From positions 4,960,001 to 5,024,000 of the forward strand of contig NZ_CP013692.1 in assembly GCF_001477625.1 (NCBI RefSeq): 64,000 bases of DNA. Reading direction: 5' to 3'. This document shows positions 60,172-64,000 of the stretch, in pieces (the first letter of the stretch is position 1; each line of letters opens with the position of its first letter). The DNA comes from Paucibacter sp. KCTC 42545. GTDB taxonomy: Bacteria; Pseudomonadota; Gammaproteobacteria; Burkholderiales; Burkholderiaceae_C. Position numbers and translations under genes: made by a program. The notes beneath the pieces are model-generated. The model worked only from the letters and a program-made list of their open reading frames with translations. It ran no database searches and had not been told where the DNA came from.

Positions 60172-60795
60172 ATGACTCAGCAAACTCTCTATCTCCCCCC
60201 CGACGGCTGGCCGCGTTGCCGCTGGTGCGCGGCCGCCGCCGGCGATGAAGGCTATCTGCGCTATCACGACACCGAATGGGGTTTCCCGGTGGCCACGGAT
60301 CAGCGCCTGTTCGAAAAGCTGTGCCTGGAAGGTTTTCAGTCCGGCCTGTCCTGGCGCACCATCCTCAATAAACGCGAGGCCTTTCGCGCCGCATTTGCGG
60401 GTTTTGACTTTGCGCAGCTCGCACAGTTCGGCGCCAACGATGTGGAGCGCCTGCTGCAAGACGCCGGCATCGTGCGCCACCGAGGCAAGATCGAGGCCGT
60501 CATCAATAACGCGCAACGCTGCCTGGAGCTGGTGGCTGAGCAGGGCTCCTTGGCGCGCTATATCTGGCGCTTCGAACCGCACCCTGCCGACTTGCCCGAA
60601 ACGCCGCAAGCCCTGACCGAGTCAGAGGCCTCACGCGCGCTGTCCAAAGACTTGAAAAAGCGTGGCTGGAAGTTTGTCGGCCCCACCACCATGTACGCCT
60701 TCATCCAGTCCATGGGCTTGGTCAACGATCACGCGCTGGGGTGTGTGACCCGCGAGCGGGTGGATCAGGCGCGGGCCGAATTCAAGCGGCCCTGA
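60172..60795 (+). CDS. tag: DNA-3-methyladenine glycosylase I
   Basis: 207 residues from ATG 60172 (the frame is open earlier). Tag removes 3-methyladenine from alkylated DNA. The expected zinc and substrate-site residues are present: RCRWC near the start, YHDTEWG, LFEKLCLEGFQSGLSWRTIL with the catalytic-side residues, and NDHALGC near the end with the second His-Cys pair. It fits a cytosolic repair enzyme. It stands alone, divergent from apaG by 64 bp. Confidence 0.95.
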   Translation: MTQQTLYLPPDGWPRCRWCAAAAGDEGYLRYHDTEWGFPVATDQRLFEKLCLEGFQSGLSWRTILNKREAFRAAFAGFDFAQLAQFGANDVERLLQDAGIVRHRGKIEAVINNAQRCLELVAEQGSLARYIWRFEPHPADLPETPQALTESEASRALSKDLKKRGWKFVGPTTMYAFIQSMGLVNDHALGCVTRERVDQARAEFKRP

Positions 60796-60891
60796 GTCGG
60801 GCGCGGTGGGCTCCGGCATGGGCTCAGGTCTTGCCGTGGCGCGGCGAGCGTTCCGTCGCCCGCGCTGAGCCTCGTCACAGGTAAGTACACA

Positions 60892-60909
60892 CTGTCATCG
60901 CCGTTTCAT
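60892..60909 (+). promoter_or_regulatory. Pho-box-like site
   Basis: CTGTCAT, CGCC, GTTTCAT: the first 7-mer is identical to the PhoB consensus repeat and the second matches at 5 of 7 positions, with the expected 4-bp spacer. It ends 45 bp before the start of the glycerophosphodiesterase lipoprotein gene, a plausible phosphate-starvation target. Confidence 0.6.
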
Positions 60910-60954
60910 CGAGGCTCGCCACACTGCCCGCATTCACAAACTTGGGGCGACCTC

Positions 60955-62322
60955 ATGAAAAAGAACAATCTCAATGGCGGTGCCCGTGCAACCGCCCTGG
61001 CTGCCGCGCTCTTGACGGGCCTGGCCCTCAGCGCTTGCGGTGGCGGCGGTGATGTGCAGACGCCGCTGCCCACGCTGGGTGGGCTGGACCCGCTGGTGAT
61101 CGGCCACCGTGGCCTGCCGGGCCTGTTCCCGGAAGAAACCGGCCCCAGCTACGAAGGCGCAGCCGATGCTGGCGCTGATTCGCTGGAGCTGGACCTGCAC
61201 CTCACCAAGGACTGCGTGCTGGTGGCGCGCCACAACCCCTGGCTCAGCGACAACACCAATATCGCCGAAGTGGCCAAGACCAATGCCGTGGTGGCCGCGC
61301 GCAAGCGCACCGTGCCGGGCGTGCTGGTGCCGGTGAAGTATGACGCCGCCAAATTCGGCGGCCCGGCCAGCTATCTGAGCGACCTGACCAACCCGGCCGA
61401 CCCGAAGTCGGTGCTGAAGTCGCTGGTGGTGGATGGCGAAGACCATACCAATGACTGGTCGATCAGCGACTTCACCGCCGCTGAACTGAAGCAATGGCTG
61501 GGCGGCACCAGCTACGACAACGCCGCCGACCGCGTTCAGGCCACGGCTCAGAACGGCAAATACCCGGTGCTGACCTTCCAAGAAGTGATCGACATTGCCG
61601 TGGCCAAGAGCAAGGCCAAGGGCCGCAGCATCAGCGTCTACCCCGAGCTGAAGAACCCGATCTGGAATAACGGCCAGGCCAAGGCCAATGGCTGCGGCAG
61701 CGGCGACCACGCTTTCGAAGACATCTTCCTCAAGCAAATCCGCGCTAACAATCTGGACAGCAAGGGCTCCGCCCTGCTGGTGCAGAGCTTTGACCCCGCC
61801 ACGCTGAAGTATTTGCGCGCCCAGGGCATGAAGGCCACAACCGTGCAGCTGATCGACGGCAACGACGTCGACTACAAAACCGGCGCCATGATTTACGAGC
61901 AGCCCAACTCGGATCATTTCGTCTCCGGCCGCCCCTATAGCTGGACCCTGGCCGGCGACCCGCGTTACTTTGGCGTGATGCTCACGCCCGCCGGCCTGGC
62001 CGAGATCGCGACCTATGCCGACGCCATCGGCCCCTGGAAGCCAGAAGTGATGCTGCTGACCTCGCCCGATGGCAAGGGCGGCGCCAAGGCGGTCAACAAG
62101 GCCGTGCCCAATAGCGTCATTGCCGATGCGCACAAGCTCGGCCTGGCCGTGCATGTGTTCACTTTCCGCAGCGAAGCGGGCCGCCTGGCCGGTGTCTACG
62201 GCGGCGACCCAGTGGCTGAGTACCTGACCTACTTCCGTGCCGGCGTGGACGGTGTGTTCAGCGACTTTGCTGGCACGGCGTTCGAAGCTCGCAAGCGCTA
62301 TCTGCAGGAAATGGGCCGCTGA
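60955..62322 (+). CDS. Glycerophosphodiester phosphodiesterase lipoprotein
   Basis: 455 residues with lipobox LSAC (Cys28) followed by Gly-rich linker. The GDPD barrel has its catalytic set: His51-Arg52 (GHRGLPGLFPEET), Glu78-x-Asp80 (SLELDLHLT), His93 (ARHNP) and Lys-bearing YPELKNP. It hydrolyses glycerophosphodiesters to glycerol-3-phosphate and an alcohol, outside the cytoplasm. The length exceeds the 250-residue core because of insertions typical of exported GlpQ-type enzymes. A Pho-box-like site precedes it, so phosphate limitation is a likely inducer. Confidence 0.9.
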   Translation: MKKNNLNGGARATALAAALLTGLALSACGGGGDVQTPLPTLGGLDPLVIGHRGLPGLFPEETGPSYEGAADAGADSLELDLHLTKDCVLVARHNPWLSDNTNIAEVAKTNAVVAARKRTVPGVLVPVKYDAAKFGGPASYLSDLTNPADPKSVLKSLVVDGEDHTNDWSISDFTAAELKQWLGGTSYDNAADRVQATAQNGKYPVLTFQEVIDIAVAKSKAKGRSISVYPELKNPIWNNGQAKANGCGSGDHAFEDIFLKQIRANNLDSKGSALLVQSFDPATLKYLRAQGMKATTVQLIDGNDVDYKTGAMIYEQPNSDHFVSGRPYSWTLAGDPRYFGVMLTPAGLAEIATYADAIGPWKPEVMLLTSPDGKGGAKAVNKAVPNSVIADAHKLGLAVHVFTFRSEAGRLAGVYGGDPVAEYLTYFRAGVDGVFSDFAGTAFEARKRYLQEMGR

Positions 62323-62488
62323 TCGGCGAGGGGCTTCTTTGAGGCCTCTTTGGGATTGAGAGTGACTCACCCAGGGCTTGCCACGCGGCAGGCCCTGAAA
62401 TGGGTGGCAAAAGCGCGCTGGCGGGCGGGCTCATAGAATCCAGGCCTGCGTTCTTCGTGCCCATTCACTCCTTTTTAGCCGTCCCGCC

Positions 62489-63172
62489 ATGACCACCAAC
62501 TTCCGCATCGCCCCCAGCATTCTTTCGGCCGACTTTGCCCGCCTGGGCGAGGAGGTGCGCAACGTCCTGGCGGCGGGCGCCGACTGGGTGCACTTTGACG
62601 TGATGGACAACCATTACGTGCCCAATCTGACCTTCGGGCCGATGGTCTGCGAAGCCCTGCGCAAGCATTCGGTCAAGCCCGATGGCACGCCTTGCCCGAT
62701 CGACGTGCACCTGATGGTGGAGCCGGTGGACGCCCTGGCCGTGGCTTTTGCCAAGGCGGGTGCCGATCTGGTGAGCTTCCACCCCGATGCGTCCAAGCAT
62801 GTGGACCGCACCCTGCAGCTGATCAAGGCCGAGGGCAAGCAAGCCGGCCTGGTGTTCAACCCGGCCGAGCCGCTGGACGTGCTGGAATGGGTGATCGACA
62901 AGGTGGACCTGGTGTTGATCATGAGCGTCAACCCCGGCTTCGGCGGCCAAAGCTTTTTGCCCAGCGCGCTGAAGAAGCTGGAACAAGCCCGCCGCATCAT
63001 CGATGCCAGCGGCCGCGACATCCGCCTGGAAATCGACGGTGGCGTCAAGGTGGACAACATTCGTCAAATCGCCGATGCCGGCGCCGACACCTTTGTGGCC
63101 GGCTCCGCCATCTTCGGCAAGCCCGACTACAAGGCCGTGATCGACGCCATGCGCGCTGAGCTGGCGCGCTGA
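62489..63172 (+). CDS. rpe: Ribulose-phosphate 3-epimerase
   Basis: 227 residues. The TIM barrel has [17 protein letters not shown] at the start, [19 protein letters not shown] (metal ligands His, Asp), [37 protein letters not shown] and [14 protein letters not shown], all diagnostic. It interconverts D-ribulose-5-phosphate and D-xylulose-5-phosphate in the pentose phosphate and Calvin cycles. It starts 6 bp before the end of a small gap and is followed after 5 bp by the phosphatase gene, so they are probably co-transcribed. Confidence 0.96.
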   Translation: MTTNFRIAPSILSADFARLGEEVRNVLAAGADWVHFDVMDNHYVPNLTFGPMVCEALRKHSVKPDGTPCPIDVHLMVEPVDALAVAFAKAGADLVSFHPDASKHVDRTLQLIKAEGKQAGLVFNPAEPLDVLEWVIDKVDLVLIMSVNPGFGGQSFLPSALKKLEQARRIIDASGRDIRLEIDGGVKVDNIRQIADAGADTFVAGSAIFGKPDYKAVIDAMRAELAR

Positions 63173-63177
63173 TCAAG

Positions 63178-63693
63178 ATGCCTGCGGTCCTGCTGGTCTG
63201 CACGGCCAATCTGTGTCGCTCGCCGCTGGCCGAGCTGCTGATGAAAACACGCCTGCCGAGCTTCGGCCCCGGCGCGGCGCAGGCCTTTTCGGTGATCGAG
63301 TCGGCCGGCGTGCGCGCCGCACCTCGGCCCGGCCCCATCGACGCCCGCGCCGCAGCCGCCGCGCAGCGTGCCGGGCTCAGCCCCAACAAGAAATGGCGTT
63401 CGCGCCGTGTGGTGGCCGCGGACTTTGAGCGCTTCGATCTGATTCTTGCCATGGACAGCGAGAACCTGCGCGAGCTGAAACTGCTGTGCCCGGCCGCTTT
63501 GCATCCGCGCTTGCACCTGCTGCTGGACTTCGCACCCGGCCTGCATGGCCAGGAAGTGCCCGATCCCTATTTCGGCCCGGCCCATGGCTTTGACCATGTG
63601 ATGGGCTTGCTCAGCCAGGCTGTGCAAGGCCTGGGTCAAGCCTGGCGAGAGGGGCGACTGACGCCTGAGGCCACGGCCCGCTCATGTGCCTGA
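63178..63693 (+). CDS. Low-molecular-weight protein-tyrosine phosphatase
   Basis: 171 residues. The P-loop CTANLCRS gives the CX5R motif with Cys8 and Arg14. The general acid Asp lies in VPDPYFG, and FDLILAMDSENLREL is the conserved acidic segment of the family. It dephosphorylates phosphotyrosine, or may be a related arginine phosphatase or arsenate reductase-like member. It lies 5 bp after rpe. Its last 10 bases overlap the next gene. Confidence 0.92.
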   Translation: MPAVLLVCTANLCRSPLAELLMKTRLPSFGPGAAQAFSVIESAGVRAAPRPGPIDARAAAAAQRAGLSPNKKWRSRRVVAADFERFDLILAMDSENLRELKLLCPAALHPRLHLLLDFAPGLHGQEVPDPYFGPAHGFDHVMGLLSQAVQGLGQAWREGRLTPEATARSCA

Positions 63694-64000
63694 TCGCCTG
63701 GCGCTGGCAGCCCGGCACGGCCACGCCCTTGCTGCTGCTGGCCAATCGCGATGAGTTCTATGCCCGGCCGACGGTGCCCTTGCGCTGGTGGCCGGGTGGC
63801 CGCGTGCTGGCGGGTCAGGACTTGCAAGCCGGGGGCACCTGGCTGGGCCTGGGGGCTGGTGGGCGGCGTTTGGCGGCACTGACCAATTTCCGCGACCCTG
63901 GGCTGCTGCCCAGTGCGGCGGCGGCAGGCGCTGCGCAACCGCCTTCGCGCGGCGCTTTGGTCAGCGAATTTTTGCAAGACGAGTCCCTCAGCGCAGCCGA
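63684..64000 (+). CDS. NRDE family protein (TANGO2-like), N-terminal part
   Basis: The frame runs from ATG 63684 to the right edge: MCLIAWRWQPGTATPLLLLANRDEFYARPTVPLRWW and GGTWLGLGAGGRRLAALTNFRD show the NRDE motif. About 105 residues are visible; the rest is outside. The family has an N-terminal-nucleophile-like fold with Cys2 exposed after Met removal, but no established enzymatic role. The start overlaps the end of the phosphatase gene by 10 bp. Confidence 0.88.
   Translation, partial: MCLIAWRWQPGTATPLLLLANRDEFYARPTVPLRWWPGGRVLAGQDLQAGGTWLGLGAGGRRLAALTNFRDPGLLPSAAAAGAAQPPSRGALVSEFLQDESLSAA

Noticed and set aside
1..64000. CRISPR arrays, tRNA or rRNA genes, prophage or intact insertion sequences
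   Set aside because: None was found on either strand by eye; only short inverted or tandem repeats are present.

Overview
The window is GC-rich (roughly two thirds G+C by eye), densely coding DNA from a Gram-negative bacterium. Gene content and sequence style point to a betaproteobacterium of the order Burkholderiales, most likely the Roseateles/Paucibacter/Rubrivivax neighbourhood. Supporting genes are the fused indolepyruvate ferredoxin oxidoreductase, Gcr-type 'recombinase', QseBC-like regulators, SHP-type cytochromes and cytochrome b561/YceI pairs. The placement is an inference. It looks like a chromosomal segment: no tRNA, rRNA, CRISPR array, prophage or intact transposase was seen. Both edges cut genes (an S9 peptidase on the left, an NRDE-family protein on the right).

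Layout. 1-4.9 kb: S9 peptidase, a degenerate membrane-anchored kinase-like protein and Rep helicase. 5-10 kb: a 1308-residue GAF/PAS hybrid histidine kinase overlapping a PleD-like REC-GGDEF protein, a probable phosphorelay into c-di-GMP. 10-13 kb: a LytS/LytTR-type operon. 13-15 kb: a cytochrome b561 and two YceI proteins, ended by a clear terminator. 15-18 kb: an HD-domain protein, a 450-bp intergenic stretch with a strongly structured putative RNA, and another hybrid kinase. 18-30 kb: metallo-hydrolase/LysR, M16 protease, VirK-like protein, GlxA-type regulator with an MFS transporter, and indolepyruvate oxidoreductase with its divergent Lrp-type regulator.

30-45 kb: three consecutive exported lipoproteins (alpha/beta hydrolase, metallophosphoesterase, phospholipase-D family), a GT4 glycosyltransferase, two orphan periplasmic binding proteins, a REC protein, Na/Pi and EamA transporters, a GH18 chitinase and an OprB-like porin. 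45-50.4 kb: CDF efflux pump, then an SHP/diheme-c/cytochrome-b operon followed by a QseB-like regulator and a QseC-like kinase. Two PmrA/QseB-like boxes lie in front of the cytochrome operon. A 238-bp element with perfect 19-bp terminal inverted repeats sits between cytochrome b and the regulator, and the kinase frame is broken by one in-frame TAA.

50.4-64 kb: methylglyoxal synthase whose 3' end is formed by a REP-like palindrome, a 55-residue basic protein with its own leader and terminator, FAD dehydrogenase, TPR-like histidine kinase, several small proteins, MltA, Gcr-type membrane protein, ApaG, Tag, a glycerophosphodiesterase lipoprotein behind a Pho-box-like site, ribulose-phosphate epimerase, a low-molecular-weight phosphatase and the NRDE protein. 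The strongest leads for something undescribed are the cytochrome/QseBC locus, the 238-bp element, the structured RNA at 15.7 kb and the lipoprotein trio.
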